In this document: piece by piece, positions 15,310-22,550 of the stretch
Numbering within the stretch: position 1 is the first letter of the stretch
Layout: each line of letters opens with the position of its first letter
Assembly: GCA_964196195.1 (NCBI GenBank)
Contig: CAXMSE010000086.1
Span: 1 to 28,762, forward strand
Direction of reading: 5' to 3'
Source of the DNA: OFTM10 sp964196195
GTDB lineage: Bacteria > Actinomycetota > Acidimicrobiia > Acidimicrobiales > Aldehydirespiratoraceae
Length of the DNA stretch: 28,762 bases
Notes under the pieces: model-generated
What the model saw: the letters and a program-made list of their open reading frames with translations, nothing else
Told to the model about the DNA's origin: nothing
The model's database searches: none
Program-made: the position numbers and the translations under genes

Positions 15310-15338
15310 AACTTACCTAACGACCGTTAGGCATGCAA
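15310..15338 (-). promoter_or_regulatory. Promoter with TetR operator palindrome filling the -35/-10 spacer
   Basis: On the minus strand: -35 TTGCAT (15338-15333), a 17-nt spacer, and -10 TAAGTT (15315-15310), 6 nt before the TetR ATG. The spacer contains CCTAACG-GT-CGTTAGG (15331-15316), two perfect 7-bp arms around 2 nt, occupying 16 of 17 spacer positions. Size and symmetry fit a TetR dimer site. Seen directly; repression by the adjacent regulator is inferred. Confidence 0.82.
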
Positions 15339-15423
15339 ATAGGGGCGGATGGAGCTGGTAGGCCCTTCGCCCCTACTCGCTGCGGGGTATTTGTCCGTAC
15401 TGTTCGATCAGGAGGTGGACGTC

Positions 15424-16263
15424 ATGTATCAACGGATAATCGTCCCGGTGGATGGGTCGGCTCGGTCGTGGGACGTCGCGGATGCCGCCGCCGAACTCGC
15501 GGTGCGGTGGGACTGCCCCGTGGAGGTCGTGTCGATCGTACGATTCGATTCGGCCCGAGACGAGACCGAAGCCGAGATCAATGGCCGGATCGCCGACTCA
15601 TCGTGGGCCGACCGTGCCACTTCCCGCGTGCTGGCCGGCATCGACGAGAGCGTCGGTGAATACATAGCCAGCATCGCCAACGAGCATCCGGGCAGCCTCG
15701 TTGTCATGAGCACCACAGGACACGGACGCAGTGCCGCGATTCTCGGCAGCACCGCCGAGGAGATCCTGCGTCACACCACCACCCCGATCCTCCTCTACGG
15801 GCCCGTGGCCGATGCCGTGGCCCCGTCGGGCACCTCCCTCATGGTGGCTGTCGACGGGTCGGAACTCTCCGAACAGGCCCTGGGCCTGGCCGGTGCTTGG
15901 GCTATCGGTCTCGACCTCGTTCCCTGGGTGGTTACGGTCGGAGCGGTGGGCGTCAAGCTGCCCGCCGACGTGACCGAATCGGCCGGCCCCTATGCCCTCG
16001 CCGCTGAGCTCCGCGATCTCATCGGTCGAACCGTCCAGTTCGAGACGCTCCACGGGAAGCGCCCGGCAGTCGCCCTCACGGAATTCGCCGAGAGCATGGA
16101 CGCCGCGGCCCTGGTGGAAACCACCCACGCTCGGCGCGGCCTCGACCGACTGGTGGCGGGAAGCGTAACGATGTCGACGGTTCGCCACTCCCACATCCCG
16201 GTGCTCGTGGTGCGGGGCCTCGAGCCGGGTAAGGAAGCCCAGAAGGACCACTCGGGCCACTGA
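15424..16263 (+). CDS. Tandem universal stress protein (UspA family)
   Basis: A 279-residue protein made of two Usp domains. Domain 1 (about 1-140) starts MYQRIIVPVDGSARSW and has the ATP-binding G-2x-G-9x-GS pattern in TTGHGRSAAILGSTAEEIL. Domain 2 starts near SLMVAVDGSELSEQA and ends with RRGLDRLVAGSVTMSTVRHSHIPVLVV; its first glycine is replaced (THARRG), so nucleotide binding may be weaker there. ATG 15424 has AGGAGG at 15410-15415 with 8 nt spacing; an upstream in-frame ATG at 15349 lies in the promoter region. The role is general stress adaptation. A possible -10 is TACTGT at 15398-15403. Confidence 0.9.
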   Translation: MYQRIIVPVDGSARSWDVADAAAELAVRWDCPVEVVSIVRFDSARDETEAEINGRIADSSWADRATSRVLAGIDESVGEYIASIANEHPGSLVVMSTTGHGRSAAILGSTAEEILRHTTTPILLYGPVADAVAPSGTSLMVAVDGSELSEQALGLAGAWAIGLDLVPWVVTVGAVGVKLPADVTESAGPYALAAELRDLIGRTVQFETLHGKRPAVALTEFAESMDAAALVETTHARRGLDRLVAGSVTMSTVRHSHIPVLVVRGLEPGKEAQKDHSGH

Positions 16264-16293
16264 GCTGACCCTTCGGTCCGGGCCCTGCTCGTC

Positions 16294-16299
16294 TAAAGT
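16294..16299 (+). promoter_or_regulatory. Candidate -10 TAAAGT for a leaderless transcript
   Basis: TAAAGT lies exactly 7 nt before the GTG start at 16307. No Shine-Dalgarno is present between the Usp stop and this GTG. Confidence 0.65.
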
Positions 16300-16306
16300 T
16301 CCGCGC

Positions 16307-17917
16307 GTGCCGTCCGAGAGCGCGATCACCTGCGGCGAGGCCACGATGCGGCTTCTCGCCCGCTACGGAGTCGATACGGTCTTCGGTATCCCGGGGGTGC
16401 ACACCCTCGACTTCTGTCACGGCCTGCTCGACGGCCCGATCCACCACGTGCAGGCCCGCAACGAGCAGGGGGCCGGCTTCATGGCCGACGGCTACGCCCG
16501 AGTCAGCGGCCGGCCGGGAGTTGCTCTGGTGATTTCGGGGCCGGGCGTCACCAACGCCCTCACCGCGGTCGGCCAGGCCTGGGCCGATTCGGTGCCCATG
16601 CTCCTGCTGTCGTCGGAGACCGACAGCGCCAGCCACGGCAAGGGTTGGGGTTACCTCCACGAGATCCCCGATCAGAGAGCCGTCACCGACCCCCTCACCG
16701 CTCTTTCGGCTCGCGCCTCGTGTCCCGCCGATGTGCCCGAGCTGGTGGCGCAGGCCTTCGCCATCTTCGCCGGGCAGCGCCCTCGTCCAGTGCACCTCTC
16801 CATCCCGATCGATGTTCTCGCGATGCCGGTAACCGAGGAGTGGGAGCCTCGGACGATGCCGAGCCGGGCTCACCCCGATGCAGGTCGGATCGAGGCCGCG
16901 GCCGCACTGCTGCGAAGTGCGGCTCGCCCCGTGCTGATGGTCGGAGGCGGCGCGGTGGATGCATCCGCGGCGATCCGCACCCTCGTCGATCAGCTGGGGT
17001 GCCCGGTGCTCGCGAGCACGGCCGGCAAAGGGATCGTGGCCGACGACCACCCCTTGAGTCTCAGCGCCAGCGGTTCTCGTCTCGAAGTCCAGGAGTGGTT
17101 GGGCGCGGCCGACCTGGTGCTGGCGGTGGGCACCGAGCTGGCCGAAACCGACAGCTTCGTCGATGAGCTCCCCCTCAACGGCAAACTCATCCGGATCGAT
17201 CTCGATCCTCGCAAGATCAACGACCAGTATCCGGCCACGATCGGGATCGTGGCCGACGCTGCTGTGAGCGTCGCCGCCCTGCTCGCAACCGGACCATTCA
17301 CTGCCGCCCGCGACCGGGCCGAGATCGAGGCCGAATTGGCAGGGGTGCGCCAGAGCATCGACGCCAACCTGACTGCGAGTCAGCGTCGCCACGAGCGTCT
17401 TCTCGAGGCGCTCGATGCGGGCCTCCCCGCCGACACGATCCTCATGGGCGACATCTGTCAGCTCGTCTACACGGGAGCATTTGCGTCGGTGTCGCGAACA
17501 CCCCGCAGCTGGCATTATCCGGCCGGCTACTGCACCCTCGGCTGTGCGCTACCGAACGCGATAGGGGCCAAGTTCGCCCTGCCCGATCGGCCCGTGGTGT
17601 GCCTGGCCGGCGACGGGGGATTCATGTTCACCGTCCAGGAGCTGATCGTCGCCGTCGACGAGGGTCTGGGAATTCCGGTGATCATCTGGGACAACGAGGG
17701 GCTCAAGCAGATCCAGGAGGGAATGCTCGAACGGTCGATTCCGCTCGTCGGCGTCACCGGGTCCAACCCTGATTTCATCGCTCTCGCCAAGGCTCTGCGC
17801 TGCAACGCGGTGATGGCGGAGAGCCTCGAGCAGGTGATTGAAGCCACCCGGCAAGGCTTCGACGGAGATCGCCCAACCGTCATCGTCGTGCGCGAAGACG
17901 CCGACTGGTTGAGTTGA
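16307..17917 (+). CDS. ThDP-dependent decarboxylase, AruI-like (acetolactate-synthase fold)
   Basis: A 536-residue three-domain ThDP enzyme. N-terminal PYR domain: TCGEATMRLLARYGVDTVFGIPGVHTL with the activating Glu53 in RNEQGAGFMADGYARVSG, then GPGVTNALTAVGQAWADS. The middle domain has no obvious FAD-specific feature. The C-terminal PP domain carries GDGG (435-438) through Asn463 for Mg-ThDP. The opening and the GKGWGYLHEIPDQRAVT segment resemble 5-guanidino-2-oxopentanoate decarboxylase (AruI) of the arginine transaminase pathway more than biosynthetic acetolactate synthase. The partner transaminase AruH is absent here, so the substrate is open. The GTG start is supported by a TAAAGT hexamer 7 nt upstream. 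It is convergent with the next gene, 1 nt between stop codons. Confidence 0.85.
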   Translation: MPSESAITCGEATMRLLARYGVDTVFGIPGVHTLDFCHGLLDGPIHHVQARNEQGAGFMADGYARVSGRPGVALVISGPGVTNALTAVGQAWADSVPMLLLSSETDSASHGKGWGYLHEIPDQRAVTDPLTALSARASCPADVPELVAQAFAIFAGQRPRPVHLSIPIDVLAMPVTEEWEPRTMPSRAHPDAGRIEAAAALLRSAARPVLMVGGGAVDASAAIRTLVDQLGCPVLASTAGKGIVADDHPLSLSASGSRLEVQEWLGAADLVLAVGTELAETDSFVDELPLNGKLIRIDLDPRKINDQYPATIGIVADAAVSVAALLATGPFTAARDRAEIEAELAGVRQSIDANLTASQRRHERLLEALDAGLPADTILMGDICQLVYTGAFASVSRTPRSWHYPAGYCTLGCALPNAIGAKFALPDRPVVCLAGDGGFMFTVQELIVAVDEGLGIPVIIWDNEGLKQIQEGMLERSIPLVGVTGSNPDFIALAKALRCNAVMAESLEQVIEATRQGFDGDRPTVIVVREDADWLS

Positions 17918-17918
17918 T

Positions 17919-19667
17919 CTACCAGTACTCCTCGTAGTGGATGTTGCCGGGGTGCTTGCGACGGTCAAGGGTGAATCCCCGCTCCGCCAGTAGCTGCACC
18001 ACTCCGACACTGTCGGGAAACTCGAGCTTGCCGTCGAACTCTTCGGGCAGCCCGATCATCGCGGGATTCCCGCACATGTAGACGTGGGTAGACGTGGGGT
18101 CTAGCTCGATGCCGAGCCCCCCGATGTCGTCGTCTCGGATCAGGTCCTGGATATATCGCTTGGGTACCTCAGGCTCGCGGGTGGGCATGGCGAGATAGTG
18201 GTAGTTCGGGTAACGGGCCTCGAGGGCGCGATGGGTCTCGAGATAGCCGAGGTCGTGCCAGTGGCGCACCGACACTGCCGACACGACCGGCCCGTAGTGG
18301 CCCTTGCGCAACAGCTCGACCACCATCGCGTTGTGGGGCGCCTCGCCGGTGCCGGTCGACAAGAACACCACGGTGGCAGCAGGGTTGGTTACCGCGGCGA
18401 GGGTGTAACGACCCGCGACCTTGGGCCCCAGATAGATCCGGTCGCCGGGACGCTTCAGTGCGAGTCGGGGAGTGAGCTCGGGGATGTTGGCCTCGGTGGG
18501 CGGCACCAGCACAATGTAGAACTCGAGCTCGTCGACGCCGCCCGCGTCGGTGAGGTAGCCGACCTCATCGAAGACGCGCGACGAGATTGAGTAGGAGCGG
18601 CGAATCAGGCGGTCCCAGCGCGTGTCGAGGCCGGGGTCCTCGGCGTCGTCCACCCTCGCTTCCCAGAAGCCGAGGCCGAGGGTGGCGTACTGGCCGGGAA
18701 CGTAGGACGTGCTGCCGTGGTCGGGGCGGACTCGCAGCACCCAGAGGTCGGAGTGGGTGGGCTCGAAGTGGGTTATGACCGCGTTGTAGTGCTCGTGGCA
18801 CAGCTCCTCGAGCACGGCGGTGTTGCGTTGGCGACGCTCGTGGCCGTGTGGCTTCAGATCCACGTCGAGGTCGGGGAAGCAGGCCACGGCAATGTCGATC
18901 CCAGCCCTCCAACCCGGGGTCGTGGTGGCCACGCTGGTGTCGTCGGGTTCGCCCACGAACCAGACATGACCGCTGGCCAGGGCCGCCTCGGTCACCCCGA
19001 GGTCGGATGGTTTCAGCGTCTCGCGACGCGATGCGAACACCACATGATCGACCTGGAGGTCGGGTGTGCGGCGGTCGCCGAAGTAGGCCATCGGATAGCC
19101 GTCGATCTCGCCGATCTGGTCGGGTACGGAGCGATAGAGCACGGTGGCCCTGCGTTCGCGTTCGAGGCGGCGCAGCAGGTTCTCCCCAGCCGGCGACAGG
19201 AAGTTTGGGTCCATGCCGCCGGCCGCGAGCACGACCCTGGCCCCTGCGGCGGCGATGGTGGCGGTGAGCTCCACCGCGTGGTCGGTGTAGCCGACCACCA
19301 AGATGTCGTCGTCGCCGACGAGGTCGGGAATGGTGTCGATGTGAATGCGTGGATTCGTCTCCGGCACCGGCAGGGGTGGCTGCCACTCCGGCGACCGGCG
19401 TCGGTTGGCCACGAGGCAAGCCCGAGTCTGGTAGGTCTGCTTGTTGGTGACCACGCTGATCATGTCGCCATCGGTGTCGATGGCGGAAACTCGCTCGCCG
19501 TAGCCGATGTCGAGTTCGTTTTCTCCGACTAGCTCTGGGAACTTGATGCAGTGCTCCTCCTCGAGGATTCGCACCAACGGGAGCCCCGATCGCAAGGACG
19601 AGACGGCCACCGAGAGCCCCCCGGCCGTGCCACCGACAATGACCAGGTCGTAGTCGCGAGAAGTCAT
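17919..19667 (-). CDS. Fusion of thioredoxin-reductase-like flavoprotein and Fpr-type ferredoxin-NADP reductase
   Basis: A 582-residue protein with two different flavoprotein modules. Residues 1-290 form a two-Rossmann pyridine-nucleotide oxidoreductase: DYDLVIVGGTAGG (5-17) for FAD, a second nucleotide site ILVVGYTDHAVEL and a closing VWFVGEPDD segment. No CxxC redox pair is present, unlike thioredoxin reductase. Residues about 294-582 are a bacterial Fpr-like reductase: YVPGQYATLGL, FAD motif RSYSISS (357-363), STGTGEAPHNAM (437-448), MCGNPAM and an Fpr-like C-terminus ending in Tyr-Trp. An insertion of about 20 residues lies between the PGQY strand and RSYS. A longer in-frame opening upstream overlaps the methyltransferase and is rejected. 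It probably moves electrons between NAD(P)H and ferredoxin/flavodoxin; why both modules are joined is unknown. Confidence 0.85.
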   Translation of the reverse strand: MTSRDYDLVIVGGTAGGLSVAVSSLRSGLPLVRILEEEHCIKFPELVGENELDIGYGERVSAIDTDGDMISVVTNKQTYQTRACLVANRRRSPEWQPPLPVPETNPRIHIDTIPDLVGDDDILVVGYTDHAVELTATIAAAGARVVLAAGGMDPNFLSPAGENLLRRLERERRATVLYRSVPDQIGEIDGYPMAYFGDRRTPDLQVDHVVFASRRETLKPSDLGVTEAALASGHVWFVGEPDDTSVATTTPGWRAGIDIAVACFPDLDVDLKPHGHERRQRNTAVLEELCHEHYNAVITHFEPTHSDLWVLRVRPDHGSTSYVPGQYATLGLGFWEARVDDAEDPGLDTRWDRLIRRSYSISSRVFDEVGYLTDAGGVDELEFYIVLVPPTEANIPELTPRLALKRPGDRIYLGPKVAGRYTLAAVTNPAATVVFLSTGTGEAPHNAMVVELLRKGHYGPVVSAVSVRHWHDLGYLETHRALEARYPNYHYLAMPTREPEVPKRYIQDLIRDDDIGGLGIELDPTSTHVYMCGNPAMIGLPEEFDGKLEFPDSVGVVQLLAERGFTLDRRKHPGNIHYEEYW

Positions 19668-19672
19668 CGGTT

Positions 19673-20500
19673 TCAGGTCCGCGCGATCACTTCGCCGTGA
19701 GGACACATGAACCAACCATCGGGTTGCTGGATCCAGGCGTGCCACGACTCGGCGATGGATTGGAGCTCTTCTCTGTCGCTCAGACCCAGCTCCAGGGCGT
19801 GGGAGGCAAAGCTCGACTCGCGGACCCGGTCGGCCCACTGGGTGCCCCAAAATGAGCGTGTCTCAGGGGTAGCGAAGGTCCAGGTCGACGATCCCGGCTC
19901 GATGTGGGTGAAACCTGCCGCTCGCACCCAGCTGAGCAGGTGGCGGCCGGCGTCGGGTTGGGTTCCGTGGTGTCCGGCGATGGTGTGGTGTAGCTCCATC
20001 CACCTGTCGAGCCCTGGTTCTGGTGGGGTCCAGGTCATCGCCCCGTAGTCGGCGTCGCGCACCGCGAGTACGCCGCCAGGCTCGAGAACCCTGCGCATTT
20101 CTCTCAGGGCGCCGACTGGGTCGCGGAGGTGCTGGAGTACCTGGTGGGCATGCACGACAGCGAACGAATCGTCGTCGAAGTCGAGTGCATACACATCGCC
20201 TTGCTGGAAGCGGCAATTCTGGGGCGACTCAGGTTTGGTGAGCAGGGCACGGGCCTTCTCGATGACGTCCTGCACCGCATCGATGCCGACCACGTCGCCG
20301 GGGGCGACATGATTGGCCAGCTCAACGGTGATCGTGCCCGGGCCGCAACCCACATCGAGAAGGGTCTGCCCGGCCCGGAGATGGGGACGAAGGTAGGCGG
20401 CGGAATTGTCGACGGTGCGCCAGGTATGGGAACGCAGCACCGGCTCTTGATGCCCGTGGACGTAGGGATCGGGACTTGGGTGGGTCAAGGGCTCAGCCAT
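19673..20500 (-). CDS. Class I SAM-dependent methyltransferase (UbiE-like)
   Basis: A 275-residue Rossmann-fold methyltransferase. Motif I LLDVGCGPG (47-55), acidic strand-2 end VVGID (Asp75), motif II region GDVYALDFDDDSFAVVHAHQVLQHLRDP and EMRRVLEPGGVLAVRD are visible. The C-terminal third supplies the substrate pocket and has no recognisable signature. Its ATG lies within the last 16 bases of the upstream coiled-coil gene, and its stop is 5 bases from the flavoprotein fusion, so the three genes form one operon. The substrate is unknown; a small molecule is more likely than a macromolecule. Confidence 0.88.
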   Translation of the reverse strand: MAEPLTHPSPDPYVHGHQEPVLRSHTWRTVDNSAAYLRPHLRAGQTLLDVGCGPGTITVELANHVAPGDVVGIDAVQDVIEKARALLTKPESPQNCRFQQGDVYALDFDDDSFAVVHAHQVLQHLRDPVGALREMRRVLEPGGVLAVRDADYGAMTWTPPEPGLDRWMELHHTIAGHHGTQPDAGRHLLSWVRAAGFTHIEPGSSTWTFATPETRSFWGTQWADRVRESSFASHALELGLSDREELQSIAESWHAWIQQPDGWFMCPHGEVIART

Positions 20501-20943
20501 CTGCTCGCCCGCGCCCTCGCCCGCCTCAGCGTGCGAGCGGTCGGTGAGGGGGTTTCGTCGGTATCGGGCACGGCTGGATTGCTCGCGGACGGTTCGGGCG
20601 TGGTGGTCGTTCTGGGGGTCGAGGGCTTCGTTGTCTTGAGGTCGGCGATCTGGGTGCGGAGGAACTCGTTCTCGGTCTCGGCTCGGGCTGCGCGCTCGCG
20701 GGCGTCGGCCAGTTGTTGACCCGCTTCGTGAACGTTGCCGACCTGCTCGAGGATCCGGGTCCAGGTGTCGAGGGGCACCAGCATCGTGCCCTCCGGTGTC
20801 GACTGGGCGGTGACGGGCCCCGCCACTGGGGTCGCCGGGGTGGGTTTGGATTCGTGGCGGGGTGGATCGATTGCATCGGCGACACCTTGCCAGATGCCTG
20901 AAGATGCCTTGGCAAACTGGCTGGCGACACCCCTCATTCCCAT
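20485..20943 (-). CDS. Conserved hypothetical protein with central coiled coil
   Basis: A 152-residue protein without a known family. Residues 1-30 are mildly amphipathic (MGMRGVASQFAKASSGIWQG), 31-52 Pro/Thr-rich. The most structured part is about 54-108: MLVPLDTWTRILEQVGNVHE, then a heptad-rich QQLADARERAARAETENEFLRTQIADL that should form a coiled coil. The tail is Pro/Thr/Ser-rich and ends in an Arg-rich stretch. No signal peptide. It heads the operon with the methyltransferase and flavoprotein fusion. The start at 20943 is supported by TAGGGT 7 nt upstream. The MLVPLDTW segment plus coiled coil might be a dimerising scaffold; no function can be named. Confidence 0.75.
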   Translation of the reverse strand: MGMRGVASQFAKASSGIWQGVADAIDPPRHESKPTPATPVAGPVTAQSTPEGTMLVPLDTWTRILEQVGNVHEAGQQLADARERAARAETENEFLRTQIADLKTTKPSTPRTTTTPEPSASNPAVPDTDETPSPTARTLRRARARASRWLSP

Positions 20944-20950
20944 GGCTGGG

Positions 20951-20956
20951 ACCCTA
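20951..20956 (-). promoter_or_regulatory. Candidate -10 TAGGGT for a leaderless transcript
   Basis: Read on the minus strand, TAGGGT is followed by exactly 7 nt (CCCAGCC) and ATG 20943. No Shine-Dalgarno is present. Confidence 0.6.
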
Positions 20957-20995
20957 CCTGTCGCCCTCGGTGGCTGCTTCGCTCAGGGCCGGCCG

Positions 20996-21485
20996 CTAAT
21001 CGATGGAGAACTCGAAACCGTGCTCACGAAACAGGCGCAGGCAGGCATCAACCACATCGGTGTCGTAGAGAGTGCCACGATCTCGGCGATCTCGGCCAGC
21101 GCTGGTTCGATACCCAATGCCGGTCGGTAGGGACGATGGGAACTCATGGCCTCCACCACGTCGGAAACGGCCACGATTCGCGCTTCCTTTGAGAACCCGT
21201 CGCCGCTCAGGCCGTTCCGGGTTGGTTGAGGATTTCGGCCGGGATCGAGATCTTGTCAAGGTCGTGGATCAAGGCGCCGAACTCGACCCCGCGGACCTGG
21301 TCTCTGGGCATTCCCAGCTCATTGGCGATGGCGGAGCCCAACTCCGACACTCGTCGTCGGTGGCCGGCCGTGTACGGGTCTTGGCTCGCGATCGTCTGGG
21401 CCATCGCTCCGATCGTCTCGACGAACGCAGCTTGTAGTTTCCTTGCATGGTCGACACGTTCGGTCACGTCGCGGACGGGATTCCA
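20996..21485 (-). pseudogene. Broken PAS/HD-GYP cyclic-di-GMP phosphodiesterase remnant
   Basis: Three pieces of one HD-GYP gene are found in three frames. Piece 1 (about 21485-21210): a PAS-domain end RDVTERV, then TIASQDPYTAGHRRRVSELG and LIHDLDKISIPAEILNQPG. Piece 2 (about 21216-21070): GLSGDGFSKEARIVAVSDVVEAM and SSHRPYRPALG. Piece 3 (to 20996): RGTLYDTDVVDACLRLFREHGF. Between 1 and 2 about 50 residues are missing, including the HHE and DGSGYP (GYP) motifs; the join shifts the frame and creates a TGA at 21207-21209. A further frameshift near 21070 separates 2 and 3. The HDIGKI motif reads HDLDKI. Loss of the catalytic loop makes it non-functional. Everything before the PAS end is also missing. 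Confidence 0.85.
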
Positions 21486-21509
21486 ACGGCCAGCGTGGCA
21501 CCATGGCGC

Positions 21510-21884
21510 ATGGCAGAAGACGGGATCACGCTCACCCTCAGCGCTTGGACCGGGCCGTGGCCCGACGACGACAAGGACGCCAACTTCAAGGCCGAGATCG
21601 CGGCCCACGCCCACCTCGATCCCCTGGCGACGATCAACAACTTGAGTGAAAACATCGGGGTTCCCGTGGGTGCTGTGGTGCACTACGTGCTGGCACGGTG
21701 GGCCACCGAGGGCAGCAGTGGCCTGCTCGAACTCGGTCCGCGTATGGCGCGGCGACTCAGAGAGCCGTTTGTCGCCGCCGAAGAGGCCGACACTGATGAA
21801 GCGCGGCTCGCCGCTTATGAGCAGGTTCGACAGATGGTGGAGTGGCTCAACGTGCCGCTCGATCAGCCTGAGGTGTATCCCTGA
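21510..21884 (+). CDS. DUF6027-like family protein
   Basis: A 124-residue acidic protein. Segments ITLTLSAWTGPWPDDDKDANFKAE, DPLATINNLSENIGVPVGAVVHYVLARWATEGSSGLLELGP and AAYEQVRQMVEWLNVPL resemble a small actinobacterial family of unknown function (I recall DUF6027). The middle part reads like a helix-turn-helix (IGVPVGAVVHYVLARW). No signal peptide or membrane segment. ATG 21510 gives the conserved N-terminus; in-frame GTG 21495 and ATG 21447 lie upstream but overlap the decayed HD-GYP gene. It is convergent with the TetR gene, 10 bases between stops. Confidence 0.7.
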   Translation: MAEDGITLTLSAWTGPWPDDDKDANFKAEIAAHAHLDPLATINNLSENIGVPVGAVVHYVLARWATEGSSGLLELGPRMARRLREPFVAAEEADTDEARLAAYEQVRQMVEWLNVPLDQPEVYP

Positions 21885-21894
21885 TCACGAGCCG

Positions 21895-22470
21895 TCAAGG
21901 GCTGGTGCCGAGAGCGATTGACTCGCAACGGGCCAGCCCCCGCTCGAGGGCGTCTCGATCTCCGAAGCGGGTCCAGTTGAGCCACAGCCCGTTCTGCAAG
22001 GCGGCGAGATCGGTTATGCGTTCGCTCACTTCACGCACGGTCAGATCGCGATCGGCCGCTTGAATCGTGGCCCCGATGATTTGGTTGTAGTGGTCGTGGA
22101 GCCTCCGCTCAAGCTCAGCCACGTCCGCGTTGGTGCGTGACACCCCCCAAAGGGCAAACCAGAGTGCGAGGTATTCGCTGCTCACGAACTCTGCGTCGAA
22201 GAAGGAGCGGACGGCAGCGCGGACACGATCGACCGGATCGGATCCGGCCGCCTCGATCTGTTCGGCGGTGAATTCGATGAGCCGATCGGTGCCGAGTTTG
22301 AACGCCGAGACGATCAGGTTCTCCTTCGCATCGAAGTGGTAGCTGAGGAGCCCGAGCGACACATCGGCCTCCTCGGCCACCGCCCGCATGCTCGCGGCAT
22401 CGAGCCCATCGCGCACGATCACCTGCATCGTCGCTTCGAGAATCTGCTCCTGGCTCTCGGTGAAGCTCAC
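21895..22470 (-). CDS. TetR/AcrR-family regulator (BetI-like C-terminal domain)
   Basis: A 191-residue regulator. HTH: EQILEATMQVIVRDGLDAASMRAVAEEADVSLGLLSYHFDAKENLI (about 7-52). The C-terminal domain has FDAEFVSSEYLALWFALWGVSRTNADV and ALQNGLWLNWT, like the BetI-type TetR_C group. GTG 22470 is preferred to the TTG at 22506, because homology starts at once and a CACACT hexamer precedes it by 6 nt. It is divergent from the deiodinase-like gene, with 80 bases shared, so that gene is its most likely target. A possible operator is ACACCG (22493-22498) with CGGTGT (22518-22523). Confidence 0.88.
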   Translation of the reverse strand: MSFTESQEQILEATMQVIVRDGLDAASMRAVAEEADVSLGLLSYHFDAKENLIVSAFKLGTDRLIEFTAEQIEAAGSDPVDRVRAAVRSFFDAEFVSSEYLALWFALWGVSRTNADVAELERRLHDHYNQIIGATIQAADRDLTVREVSERITDLAALQNGLWLNWTRFGDRDALERGLARCESIALGTSP

Positions 22471-22476
22471 CGGTCC

Positions 22477-22482
22477 AGTGTG
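22477..22482 (-). promoter_or_regulatory. Candidate -10 CACACT for a leaderless transcript
   Basis: Minus-strand CACACT is followed by GGACCG (6 nt) and the GTG at 22470. The same hexamer and spacing, with similar spacer, occur before the gene at 6351. Confidence 0.4.
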
Positions 22483-22550
22483 GTTGGCTCGGACACCGGA
22501 GTCCAACGCCGCAGTGTCGGTGTGGGCTTGGTTGCGCGACGATCTTGATA

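Noticed and set aside
16076..17515. Open frame of 479 codons on the minus strand opposite the ThDP enzyme
   Set aside because: Low-complexity, His/Gly/Arg-rich composition and complete overlap with a clear enzyme gene.
19668..19850. Longer N-terminus for the flavoprotein fusion reaching to 19850
   Set aside because: The extra residues overlap the methyltransferase gene, are Arg/Pro-rich noise, and the FAD motif normally starts within a few residues of the N-terminus, as it does from ATG 19667.
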